14,128 nucleotides of DNA from Pollutibacter sp044353505 (GTDB lineage: Bacteria; Bacteroidota; Bacteroidia; Chitinophagales; Chitinophagaceae). Below, piece after piece: positions 7,054-14,128 of the stretch (the stretch's first letter is position 1; each line of letters starts with the position of its first letter). A model generated the notes under the pieces. The model made no database searches. It saw nothing but the letters and a program-made list of their open reading frames with translations, and had not been told where the DNA came from. The stretch covers positions 1 through 14,128 of the forward strand of contig JBILBU010000043.1 in the NCBI GenBank assembly GCA_044353505.1, read 5' to 3'. Made by a program: the position numbers and the translations under genes.

Positions 7054-8100
7054 TTAATCTCTTGCATCCAAGCTAAACCCGAATGTTGTACCAACGCCAA
7101 CTTTACTTCTCACATGTATGATTTCTCCGTGGGCCTCTATGATGTGTTTGCAAATGGCTAGTCCCAATCCAGTGCCGCCAATATTCCTGCTTCTGCCATA
7201 ATCAGTCCTGTAGAAGCGTTCGAATATTCTTGAGAGATGTTCTTCAGCAATACCAATGCCATCATCACTTATTTCTACAAGTACTTTTTTGTCATCTGTT
7301 CTGTAAATGCTCGCTTCAATTAAGCCTTCGGTATTGCCGTATTTAATCGCATTATCAACCAAATTGATTAGTACCTGCCTGATTTTTTCCTTGTCGGCAT
7401 GCACTGCTATGGGCTGCTCGCACCCTTTTTTAATCTGACACCTTATTTTTTTTGTATCGGCTTTGAGTGTTAGTGATTCAAAGACCTCATGAATCAGGTC
7501 TTGAAACACAAAATTTGTATAACGCATTTCCTGCTTGCCACTTTCTAGACTGGTAATTTCATCCAGGTCCGAAATCAAGTTGATGAGTCGTTCTGTATTC
7601 TTATGTGCGTTTACAAGAAACTTTGATCTGATTTCTGGACTTTCTGAAGCTCCTTCAATGAGTGTCTCCAGGTATCCCTGGATGGCAAACACGGGGGTTT
7701 TAAATTCATGTGCTAGATTTTGAAGAAACTCTTTTCTGAATGCTTCATTTTTTTCGAGCATCTCCATTTCCGCTTTTCGCTGATCGGCCCAGAGCAATAC
7801 ATCTTCGCCAACCTCTTCAAGATTTTGCTGAGGGAGCACCGACTTCTTAAAAAATTCTTCTCGCTTTGATGCCTTGGTTTGGTGAATGAACTTATAAATC
7901 AACTTAATCTTTCGATGGATGAATTTTTCAATCAGGAAGCGTGAAAGAAAAAAGCTGAGAATAAAAATTGCCAATAGAGAGCCCAGGGTGAAAAAAATCT
8001 CTTTCACGCCAAGGGAGATGAGTATCCCTGCAAATAAGGACACAATCAGAGAGAGTATCAAGGCAATATTGCTGGGGGAGGTGTTTTTTGTGTCGAGCAT
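7054..8100 (-). CDS. PhoR-like sensor histidine kinase
   Basis: This inner-membrane sensor kinase of 348 residues would phosphorylate the response regulator encoded just upstream. Two transmembrane helices (about 11-31 and 35-56) are joined by only a few residues, so there is no periplasmic sensing domain. A linker (57-115) follows, without a recognisable PAS domain. The dimerisation/phosphoacceptor domain has His131 in NLAHEFKTPVFAIQGY. The ATPase domain has the N box around Asn250 (NLVDNAIKYG), G1 DDGIGI (279-284), F box FERFYR (293-298) and G2 GGTGLGLA (308-315). The gene lies 38 bases behind the regulator and is probably on the same transcript. Its architecture and pairing match kinases annotated PhoR in Bacteroidota, but the phylum has several similar pairs. 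The phosphate link therefore rests mainly on the repeat array at 2633-2698. A WalK-like or other envelope sensor is the alternative. Confidence 0.93.
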   Translation of the reverse strand: MLDTKNTSPSNIALILSLIVSLFAGILISLGVKEIFFTLGSLLAIFILSFFLSRFLIEKFIHRKIKLIYKFIHQTKASKREEFFKKSVLPQQNLEEVGEDVLLWADQRKAEMEMLEKNEAFRKEFLQNLAHEFKTPVFAIQGYLETLIEGASESPEIRSKFLVNAHKNTERLINLISDLDEITSLESGKQEMRYTNFVFQDLIHEVFESLTLKADTKKIRCQIKKGCEQPIAVHADKEKIRQVLINLVDNAIKYGNTEGLIEASIYRTDDKKVLVEISDDGIGIAEEHLSRIFERFYRTDYGRSRNIGGTGLGLAICKHIIEAHGEIIHVRSKVGVGTTFGFSLDARD

Positions 8101-8138
8101 ATCACAATATACGAAATGCCGGCCGACTTGTTATTTGG

Positions 8139-8819
8139 TTAGGCCTCGAATTTATAGCCAACACCCTTGACTGTGGTAATGCAGTCCATTCCCAGTTTTT
8201 GCCTGATTTTCCTAATGTGTACGTCAATGGTCCTGTCACCTACAATTACCTCACTGCCCCAGATGGTATTCAAAATCTCATTTCTAAGAAAGACCCTGCC
8301 TGGTTTGGACGCAAGGTAGTTGAGAAGCTCAAATTCTTTTTTTGCAAGATTGACCGGCTCACCTTTGTAGTAAACCATATATTCTTCTGGCTCAATCCTT
8401 AAGTCCCCAATCTCAATGCCCTTAGATTTTTCTGGTTTATTAATCCTTCTGAAAAGGGAATTTACTTTTGAGACCAGTATTTTCGGAGAAACCGGCTTGC
8501 TGATAAAATCATCGGCTCCATCTTCCAATCCCTTAACATGCGATAGCTCATCACTCAGGGCCGTTAAAAAAATAATGAGTGTGTCTTTGAATTCAGGCTG
8601 CATTCTTAAAATCTTGCATACTTCGATGCCATTTTTCTTTGGCATCATGATATCAAGCACAATCAGGTCAGGGTTAAACTGCTTTGCTTTCTGAATTGCC
8701 TGATCTCCATCCTTTGCGGTCATCACTTCATAGCCATGAAGTTGCAGGTTATAAGTTAGGATTTCCAGTATGTCTGGCTCATCGTCGGCTATTAAAATCC
8801 GGTTTCCTTTTGGAGCCAT
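8139..8819 (-). CDS. PhoB/OmpR-family response regulator
   Basis: A two-domain DNA-binding response regulator. Numbered from the chosen start (226 residues), the receiver domain (about 7-125) has the acidic pair D12/D13 (LIADDEPDILEIL), phosphoacceptor Asp56 (LIVLDIMMPKKNG), Thr86 and Lys108 (ISKPVSPK). The C-terminal winged-helix domain (about 137-226) has the recognition-helix region DRTIDVHIRKIRQKLG and ends in KGVGYKFEA. The frame is open upstream to an ATG at 8885, but a perfect TAnnTTTG element lies inside that extension. I therefore chose ATG at 8819 (MAPKGNRILIADDE), giving a leader of about 14 bases; ATG at 8831 is also possible if transcription starts just before it. Its partner kinase follows 38 bases downstream. 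Proteins of this family bind direct repeats spaced 11 bp apart, as found at 2633-2698, which makes it a candidate regulator of the receptor genes. Confidence 0.94.
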   Translation of the reverse strand: MAPKGNRILIADDEPDILEILTYNLQLHGYEVMTAKDGDQAIQKAKQFNPDLIVLDIMMPKKNGIEVCKILRMQPEFKDTLIIFLTALSDELSHVKGLEDGADDFISKPVSPKILVSKVNSLFRRINKPEKSKGIEIGDLRIEPEEYMVYYKGEPVNLAKKEFELLNYLASKPGRVFLRNEILNTIWGSEVIVGDRTIDVHIRKIRQKLGMDCITTVKGVGYKFEA

Positions 8820-8836
8820 TTTGGATTGCATAAGTG

Positions 8837-8870
8837 CAAAGTTAGTCTCCCTTGATTTCATAATGCCAAG
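8837..8870 (-). promoter_or_regulatory. Bacteroidota-type promoter for the response regulator and kinase
   Basis: On the minus strand, CTTGG (8870-8866) supplies a -33 TTG and TAACTTTG (8844-8837) is a perfect -7 TAnnTTTG, with 22 bases between the TTG and the TAACTTTG. Transcription would start near 8833. The element overlaps codons of the longest open frame (Thr-Asn-Phe-Ala), which decides against the ATG at 8885. Confidence 0.6.
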
Positions 8871-8957
8871 ATTCTGGATTATCAAATTGTTAATGGATTA
8901 AGGCATAATTTCTGATCAGTCGCGCACAAGAGGGTATGGGTGCTGGAATATTAATGC

Positions 8958-8965
8958 TAATTTTG
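8958..8965 (+). promoter_or_regulatory. Candidate -7 promoter element for the secreted-protein/ABC operon
   Basis: TAATTTTG is a perfect match to TAnnTTTG. It ends 6 bases before ATG at 8972, so the transcript would be nearly leaderless. No clear -33 TTG is visible at the expected distance; the nearest purine-rich sequence is around 8932-8940. The element lies inside the longest open frame, which could otherwise start at 8936. Confidence 0.45.
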
Positions 8966-8971
8966 CAAAAG

Positions 8972-11161
8972 ATGCACATCCTGAGGTTTATAATTGCTTT
9001 TGCCCTGCTCCCGCTTTTTTCTTCGGCTGCCGCGCTTAGCGATACCGGGAAGGTGCAAATCGACATACGTCGAATAAAATTACATGAAGATATTGATGCT
9101 TTTCAGAAGCAGGTCATCTCCCTGGAAGGAGGAAGTCAGCAGTTGGCCGTGCTGAATAAAGATCAAGACCTAGACTTATTATTCACAGACATTTATACAA
9201 GACAGCTTGATCTTTTACAGGCTGAAATTGAAGTAAGTCCCAACCTAGACCATAGAACAAAGGTAAAATACCTAACTGGCTTATCCTTGATGATGAAAGG
9301 CTTTATCGACAGTTGGCAAGCAGGGAAAATTGTCGCGGGCCAGGGGGTAGTTATATTTTCTGCCTACCAGCAGTACATGAATGCGGATATGGTGGGCAGT
9401 AGCATCTTGCCCTTGGTCATTCGGTTTCCTTATGTGGTAAACCAATTATTGCTTGGGGAGAACTCTGTGTTTTTTGAAAACAAAGGGCTAAAAGAATCAA
9501 GGACCATAATTTTCAAGCAATTTGCTGCTGAGCAACCCCTCTTGGTTCTTGCCAAGATCGATCCATACCTGGAGGAGCCATTTGCCGACAGTCTGATTAT
9601 CGCAACTGCAAACCGGTTCCCTGAGCAGTTTTATAATTATGCAGCCGCAATGGGAAGTCTGTTGGGCAAAAAAATTCGAGTAATCAATAATCCGCTGGTT
9701 TCGCTAATTGCCGAAATTTCAGAAGATCCCTCAGGAAGGCTAATCTTCCCTTTTGTTCACTCGATTATGAAGGGAAGAATTTCTACAGACTCCATAAAGC
9801 TCGCAATCGCGAATGACTTAAAATATTATCGCTTGTTGGTTAGAACACAGGGAGAGTATGCAGATGATATGAGAAAAAGGGATACTCCAATCCTGCATCT
9901 TGAAATCGGGCTCACCATCAAGAGAAAAGCCGAAAGCTTATTTATCAATGAGATCAATGCCTTGCATGACGAGCAGGATGAAGTGAGGTTTAAGATCCTT
10001 GCTCCGCTCAATGCAGAAGAACTCTATTATATTATTGTTACTGCAGAAGATGTTTTGTACACATCAAGTTATGTAGGTGTATACAACCGCATGATGGCAC
10101 GTACACCAAATTCAGCAGGAGATTCAATCCTGATGAGGGTTCGCTTTGATCGTTTCAAAAAGTTTATCAGAATGGCTGCGGGGTATAATAAACTTGATGC
10201 ATTCCTTGCTAGTATGTCTGCCGACAATGCCAAGATGTTGATGAAAGCGTTTGTAAGGGGACTGGAAAAAAACTTTGATCTTGAAGATGCTGTTGATGTT
10301 GCAGATTCCTATAGCAGTATTAAAAATGATGCAATTAGAAACTTGGTAAGCACAGAGATTGATAATAATCTTGCTGTGCAGAGAATGAACGACAACCGGA
10401 GGGGCGATGCAATTTATGGTATTTTACACTTGCTCTTCAGAGCTGCATCAGACAGTGCAAAAGAACTAACTGCAAAATACAAAATACCATCTGCGTATCG
10501 ATTGCCTTATGATGAGCTTGCCGATCAAGGCGGGCGCATTGTGCAGCAAGTATTTTTTTATGGGGATAAGGATGGGGCAGAATCTTTTGCAAATTTCATG
10601 TCAACCTTCAGAGGTCGAAGCGAATGGAAAATTGAACAAAATGAACATTGGGTTGAGATCAGATCACTGATTGGAAAACCCATTTTAATTTTTGCCAATC
10701 TGCCGCTAGACAATTCAAAAGGAGATGATCCTGACGCAAAGGCCCAGGCCCTATTGGTTGATTACCTGAAAGCAAAGGGGATGAAGCCTTCAATCGTTAT
10801 TCATAGGGGCCATAGTTATCACCTCAAATACACGCTTGGACAGTTGCCGCCATCAGCACGAATTGTTGTGTTGGGGTCCTGTGGCAGTTTCCAAAACCTG
10901 AGTGCCGTGCTTGATATATGTCCAGATGCACACATCGTTTCATCCAAGGAAGTAGGCACCAAGATCGTCAATGAGCCTGTAGTGAAAATGATTGTTGAAT
11001 CCTTGCGCAAAGGCAATGGCGTTGATTGGATTGGTATGTGGAAACAACTCGAAGGCCAGTTTGGAAACGGCATTGCCAAAGAACGATTTGATAATTATAT
11101 TCCGCCGCATAAAAATCTTGGGGCATTATTCATTAAAGCATTTAATGGCAGTCAGCTTTGA
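8972..11161 (+). CDS. Secreted protein of unknown function with a C-terminal caspase-like (clan CD) module
   Basis: A 729-residue protein that I do not recognise by name. A signal peptide is clear from the chosen start (MHILRFIIAFALLPLFSSAAA, cut before LSDTG). The in-frame ATG at 8936 would add 12 residues, but a TAnnTTTG promoter element lies between the two. The middle is mostly helical, with no motif that I can name. The last 150 residues look alpha/beta: a strand ending in His611 (SIVIHRGHSYH, also His614 and His617), a helix (TLGQL), then a strand ending in Cys637 (ARIVVLGSCGS). A strand-His-Gly followed about 25 residues later by a strand-small-Cys is the layout of the catalytic dyad in clan CD peptidases (caspase, separase, CHAT). 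A peptidase function is inference, and the block could be a structural module. The stop codon overlaps the start of the ABC exporter gene, so the two are probably translated together. Confidence 0.85.
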   Translation: MHILRFIIAFALLPLFSSAAALSDTGKVQIDIRRIKLHEDIDAFQKQVISLEGGSQQLAVLNKDQDLDLLFTDIYTRQLDLLQAEIEVSPNLDHRTKVKYLTGLSLMMKGFIDSWQAGKIVAGQGVVIFSAYQQYMNADMVGSSILPLVIRFPYVVNQLLLGENSVFFENKGLKESRTIIFKQFAAEQPLLVLAKIDPYLEEPFADSLIIATANRFPEQFYNYAAAMGSLLGKKIRVINNPLVSLIAEISEDPSGRLIFPFVHSIMKGRISTDSIKLAIANDLKYYRLLVRTQGEYADDMRKRDTPILHLEIGLTIKRKAESLFINEINALHDEQDEVRFKILAPLNAEELYYIIVTAEDVLYTSSYVGVYNRMMARTPNSAGDSILMRVRFDRFKKFIRMAAGYNKLDAFLASMSADNAKMLMKAFVRGLEKNFDLEDAVDVADSYSSIKNDAIRNLVSTEIDNNLAVQRMNDNRRGDAIYGILHLLFRAASDSAKELTAKYKIPSAYRLPYDELADQGGRIVQQVFFYGDKDGAESFANFMSTFRGRSEWKIEQNEHWVEIRSLIGKPILIFANLPLDNSKGDDPDAKAQALLVDYLKAKGMKPSIVIHRGHSYHLKYTLGQLPPSARIVVLGSCGSFQNLSAVLDICPDAHIVSSKEVGTKIVNEPVVKMIVESLRKGNGVDWIGMWKQLEGQFGNGIAKERFDNYIPPHKNLGALFIKAFNGSQL

Positions 11162-12981
11162 TGCAACAGCAGGGGAGAATGAAAAAAAATAAAATCAATG
11201 CGCTAAATAAGGTTGTTAACTTTCAGCTGCTGAGAAGAATATTCTCTTATGCAAAGCCTTATTCACAAAGATTTTATATCTCCATCATATTGGCGCTGGT
11301 GCTCGCGATAATGTCTCCCGTACGCCCAATGCTCATCAACTTCACCTTAAAGCGGATGACTACAGATAGCGGTTCTCCCGCTAATATGCTATTGGAATTC
11401 TTGTTGCTGATTACGCTGATTCAAGTTGGGGTATTGTTGCTGGAAGTATGTCTGCGTTTCCTTTTTTCTTACACAACCTCTTGGTTGGGCCACCGTGTGG
11501 TGAAAGATATCCGCGTGGCTGTGTATGAAAAAATACTTTCTTTCAATCTTCGTCAGTTTGATAAAACGCCTATTGGTACACTCAGCACAAGAACAATCAA
11601 CGATATTGAGGCCATCAATGATATTTTTTCTGAAGGACTTATCCCTATTGTTGCGGATATGCTTTCGATCATCGCAATTGTATCTGCGATGTTTTATACC
11701 AATTGGCAATTGACGTTGGTATGCATCATCCCCTTTCCGTTATTAATAATCGCTACCTACTTTTTTAAGGAAAGTGTGAATCGGTCTTTCATCAGCGTTA
11801 GAAACGCGATTGCATCACTCAACGCATTCGTGCAGGAACATATCTCAGGAATGCAAATCATACAGGCATTTACTGCAGAGGACAGAGAGCAGGCTAAGTT
11901 CACAAGTATTAATCGCCGGCACAGGGATGCAAACATTGAAGCTATTTTTGCCTACTCAGTTTTTTTTCCTGTTGTTGAAATCGTGCTTGCCTTCTCTATG
12001 GGTATCCTGGTCTGGTTTGCAGCCAGGGATGCTTTTAATCTTGGTATGAATGAAGCAGTGGCAGTAACGGGTAATATTGTTTCTTTCACCCTCTTGCTGA
12101 ATCTGTTGTTTCGTCCGTTGCGGGTTATTGCAGATAAATTCAATGTGCTCCAAATGGGGATGGTGGCAGGGGAGCGGGTGTTGGCTGTGCTAGACAATAA
12201 GGATGCACTGAAGGATCGTCATGATGCTGTCGATTATCCCATCAAGGGTAGGGTTGAATTCAAGAATGTGAGTTTTCAATATGTTGATGGGGCACCTGTA
12301 TTGGATAATGTTTCTTTTTCTGTTGATCAGGGTGAGACACTGGCCATTGTCGGGCATACCGGAAGCGGTAAGTCAACAATCATTAGTTTGATCAATCGAC
12401 TGTATCAGCACCAATCTGGTCAAATTCTCATTGATGGCCAGCCTATTGAATCATTCAAGATTGAACATCTCAGAGCAGGAATTGCGGTTGTCTTGCAAGA
12501 TGTATTCCTTTTTTCAGGTTCAATTTTTGATAATGTCACCCTCCGCAATCCTTCAATTTCCAGAGAAGAAGTGGTGCATGCTGCCAAAATGATTGGTATC
12601 CATGACTTTATTGAGCAGCTGCCTGGGGGTTATGATTACCATGTCATGGAGCGGGGAAGCACCCTCTCGATGGGCCAGCGTCAATTGCTCTCCTTTATCA
12701 GAGCATTGCTCTATAATCCTGCAATTCTTATATTGGACGAGGCCACCTCGTCTGTAGATACCCAGACCGAAAAGTTGATCCAACATGCTATTGATATATT
12801 GACTGCCGACAGAACCTCTATTGTAATCGCACACAGGTTGTCTACGATCAGGAAAGCGACCAACATCTTGGTGTTGGATCAGGGAAAGGTTATTGAGTCG
12901 GGCAACCACGCTGAACTACTTGAAAATCACGGCCATTATGCCCATTTAATCCAGCTTCAGCGTAAGTTTGCTGAAGACTAA
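11161..12981 (+). CDS. ABC exporter, fused permease and ATPase (MsbA/MdlB type)
   Basis: A half-transporter of about 606 residues in the inner membrane that would work as a dimer, exporting a lipid, peptide or drug-like substrate. The N-terminal domain has about six membrane helices (roughly 39-60, 79-104, 162-182, 183-203, 263-286 and 302-318). The ATPase domain has Walker A GHTGSGKS (398-405), Q-loop Gln446, signature LSMGQRQ (502-508, Met replacing the first Gly of LSGGQ, a common variant), Walker B ILILDE (522-527) and switch His558 in IAHRLST. The start is uncertain. ATG at 11161 overlaps the preceding stop by one base (TGATG); an in-frame TTG lies just before it. ATG at 11179 follows an AGGGGAG that could serve as ribosome binding site. 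The substrate cannot be read from the sequence; the coupling suggests a link to the upstream secreted protein. Confidence 0.94.
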   Translation: MQQQGRMKKNKINALNKVVNFQLLRRIFSYAKPYSQRFYISIILALVLAIMSPVRPMLINFTLKRMTTDSGSPANMLLEFLLLITLIQVGVLLLEVCLRFLFSYTTSWLGHRVVKDIRVAVYEKILSFNLRQFDKTPIGTLSTRTINDIEAINDIFSEGLIPIVADMLSIIAIVSAMFYTNWQLTLVCIIPFPLLIIATYFFKESVNRSFISVRNAIASLNAFVQEHISGMQIIQAFTAEDREQAKFTSINRRHRDANIEAIFAYSVFFPVVEIVLAFSMGILVWFAARDAFNLGMNEAVAVTGNIVSFTLLLNLLFRPLRVIADKFNVLQMGMVAGERVLAVLDNKDALKDRHDAVDYPIKGRVEFKNVSFQYVDGAPVLDNVSFSVDQGETLAIVGHTGSGKSTIISLINRLYQHQSGQILIDGQPIESFKIEHLRAGIAVVLQDVFLFSGSIFDNVTLRNPSISREEVVHAAKMIGIHDFIEQLPGGYDYHVMERGSTLSMGQRQLLSFIRALLYNPAILILDEATSSVDTQTEKLIQHAIDILTADRTSIVIAHRLSTIRKATNILVLDQGKVIESGNHAELLENHGHYAHLIQLQRKFAED

Positions 12982-13023
12982 GCCTTTTTTCCAGATTGGC
13001 GTGGTTTTTACTGCAGGCATCCC

Positions 13024-13031
13024 TATCTTTG
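13024..13031 (+). promoter_or_regulatory. Candidate -7 promoter element for atpB and the ATP synthase operon
   Basis: TATCTTTG is a perfect TAnnTTTG, 20 bases before ATG at 13052. The nearest upstream TTG (12996-12998) is 25 bases away, slightly long. It lies downstream of the ABC exporter stop at 12981 and inside the longest open frame of atpB, arguing that atpB has its own promoter and starts at 13052. Confidence 0.5.
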
Positions 13032-13051
13032 CGAAAAATTTGGAGAAAATT

Positions 13052-14119
13052 ATGTGCATCAAGTGGCTCAAATTGGTTCAGTCGGGGATTTTTAGTCTTT
13101 TTTTAATTGTTTTTTCTACCGCCGTTATGGCCAATGAAGAAGGAGCAAATCAGAAGCTAGATCCCGCGAAAATCATCATGGAGCACATTCAAGATGCTCA
13201 TGAGTTTCACTTTTTTACCATCAAGCACGCAGATGGCACCGAATTTCATGCAACCATCCCCCTTCCTGTAATTGTTTACTCACCGCAAAAAGGGCTCTCG
13301 GTTTTCTCCTCATCAGCCTTTCATCATGGTCATGCAGCACATAATGGCTTTGTACTTGAAGAAGGAAAAATACACGCTGTTGAACCAGGGATTACTGTAT
13401 ATGACCTCTCCATTACGAAAAATGTGGTTCAAATGATGTTGGCCTTGCTTATACTGGTTGTCTTGATGATCAGCATTGCCAATCGATATAAAAAGGGAAT
13501 TGGTGTAACGTCTGCACCAACAGGGTGGCAAAATGCTATGGAGCCTGTGATCACCTTTGTGCGAGATGAAGTTGCAAAGCCTAATTTGGCTGGCAAGTAT
13601 CATAAATATCTTCCCTATTTGCTCACCGTGTTTTTCTTTATCCTGATTAATAATATTTTCGGACTACTTCCTGGTTCCGCCAACGTAACCGGAAACATTG
13701 CCTTCACCGTAGTACTTGGAGTGATTTCTTTCTTTGTTATTATATTTAGTACCAACAGACATTTTTGGGGGCACATATTCTGGTACCCTGGGGTGCCAAT
13801 GGTCGTGAGGTTGTTGATCATGCTGCCGGTTGAATTGTTGGGTGTATTTACAAAACCGTTTGCATTGATTGTGCGTCTGTTCGCCAACATGGTCGCAGGG
13901 CATATTATTATTTTGAGTTTTATTACATTGATTTTTATTTTCGGATCCATGAGCTCAATTGCTGGATGGGGATTCTCTCCGTTGTCTGTAGCTTTTGCCG
14001 TGTTCATTTATCTGATCGAAATATTGGTTGCATTCATCCAAGCCTTCATCTTCACAAACCTAACTGCTGTATTTATTGGTCAGGCTTTTGAAGGGGGACA
14101 TGATGACGCGCACCATTAA
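13052..14119 (+). CDS. atpB: F-type ATP synthase subunit a
   Basis: Subunit a is the membrane stator that forms the proton half-channels against the c-ring. The chosen start gives 355 residues. GGAG at 13042-13045 lies 6 bases before ATG 13052 and a promoter -7 element lies just upstream, so the longer frame from 12968 is unlikely. The N-terminus is a signal-like hydrophobic helix (about 8-25, ending VMANEE). A His-rich soluble stretch follows (HFF, FHHGHAAHNG), an extension common in this phylum. Five core helices follow from about residue 122. The essential Arg is R275 (LIVRLFANMVAGH, equivalent to E. coli R210). By alignment, E. coli E219 is replaced by His284 and H245 by Glu323 (YLIEILVAFIQAF), a reciprocal swap known from other ATP synthases; Gln330 matches Q252. 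The C-terminus is GHDDAHH. The c subunit gene should follow just outside the window. Confidence 0.95.
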   Translation: MCIKWLKLVQSGIFSLFLIVFSTAVMANEEGANQKLDPAKIIMEHIQDAHEFHFFTIKHADGTEFHATIPLPVIVYSPQKGLSVFSSSAFHHGHAAHNGFVLEEGKIHAVEPGITVYDLSITKNVVQMMLALLILVVLMISIANRYKKGIGVTSAPTGWQNAMEPVITFVRDEVAKPNLAGKYHKYLPYLLTVFFFILINNIFGLLPGSANVTGNIAFTVVLGVISFFVIIFSTNRHFWGHIFWYPGVPMVVRLLIMLPVELLGVFTKPFALIVRLFANMVAGHIIILSFITLIFIFGSMSSIAGWGFSPLSVAFAVFIYLIEILVAFIQAFIFTNLTAVFIGQAFEGGHDDAHH

Positions 14120-14128
14120 TAATTTTTT

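Noticed and set aside
8886..8935. TTAAT/TTAAC pair upstream of the response regulator as an autoregulatory Pho box
   Set aside because: The two cores are 8, not 11, bases apart, and no further units follow.
12979..12995. T-run (CCTTTTTT) after the ABC exporter as an intrinsic terminator
   Set aside because: No hairpin of more than 3 bp precedes it.
1..14128. CRISPR arrays, tRNA or rRNA genes, insertion sequences, phage genes
   Set aside because: Looked for on both strands; no spaced direct repeats, cloverleaf sequences, transposase or integrase motifs were seen.

Overview
The window looks like chromosomal DNA of a member of the Bacteroidota. Four points support this. There is a separately encoded C-terminal half of transketolase. 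A TonB-dependent receptor carries an N-terminal carboxypeptidase-regulatory-like domain and is followed by a lipoprotein. Shine-Dalgarno sequences are mostly absent. Several intergenic regions contain the -7 element TAnnTTTG that is typical of this phylum. I cannot name a genus. Nearly all of the window is coding, and no gap exceeds about 150 bases. No RNA gene, insertion sequence, CRISPR array or integrase was seen.

Layout. Positions 1-2584 (minus strand) hold sugar and carbon metabolism genes in the order rfbA (glucose-1-phosphate thymidylyltransferase), galE (UDP-glucose 4-epimerase) and the transketolase C-terminal subunit, which runs off the left edge. A 145-bp divergent control region follows. 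It contains the most interesting sequence in the window: a tandem array of six 11-bp units with a TTAAC core in register, ending about 10 bp before a candidate promoter -7 element, which is the arrangement of PhoB boxes. It faces a plus-strand pair at 2730-6971: a 940-residue TonB-dependent receptor and a 464-residue lipoprotein with a predicted parallel beta-helix. A perfect 17-bp hairpin separates this pair from a convergent two-component system at 7054-8819 (PhoR-like kinase and PhoB/OmpR-type regulator). Divergent from the regulator, on the plus strand, are a large secreted protein of unknown function whose C-terminal end looks like a caspase-fold (clan CD) His/Cys module, an ABC exporter whose start overlaps its stop codon, and atpB, the a subunit of the F-type ATP synthase, which probably opens an ATP synthase operon continuing to the right.

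How the parts may work together (inference). The PhoB-like array in front of the receptor, with a PhoR/PhoB-type pair less than 2 kb downstream of the receptor-lipoprotein genes, suggests a local phosphate-starvation module in which the regulator switches on outer-membrane uptake of phosphate or a phosphorylated compound. The secreted putative peptidase and the ABC exporter appear translationally coupled and may share a pathway. The rest is housekeeping.

Three of the longest possible reading frames (regulator, secreted protein, atpB) have 5' ends that run through a good TAnnTTTG promoter element. I therefore moved their starts downstream.
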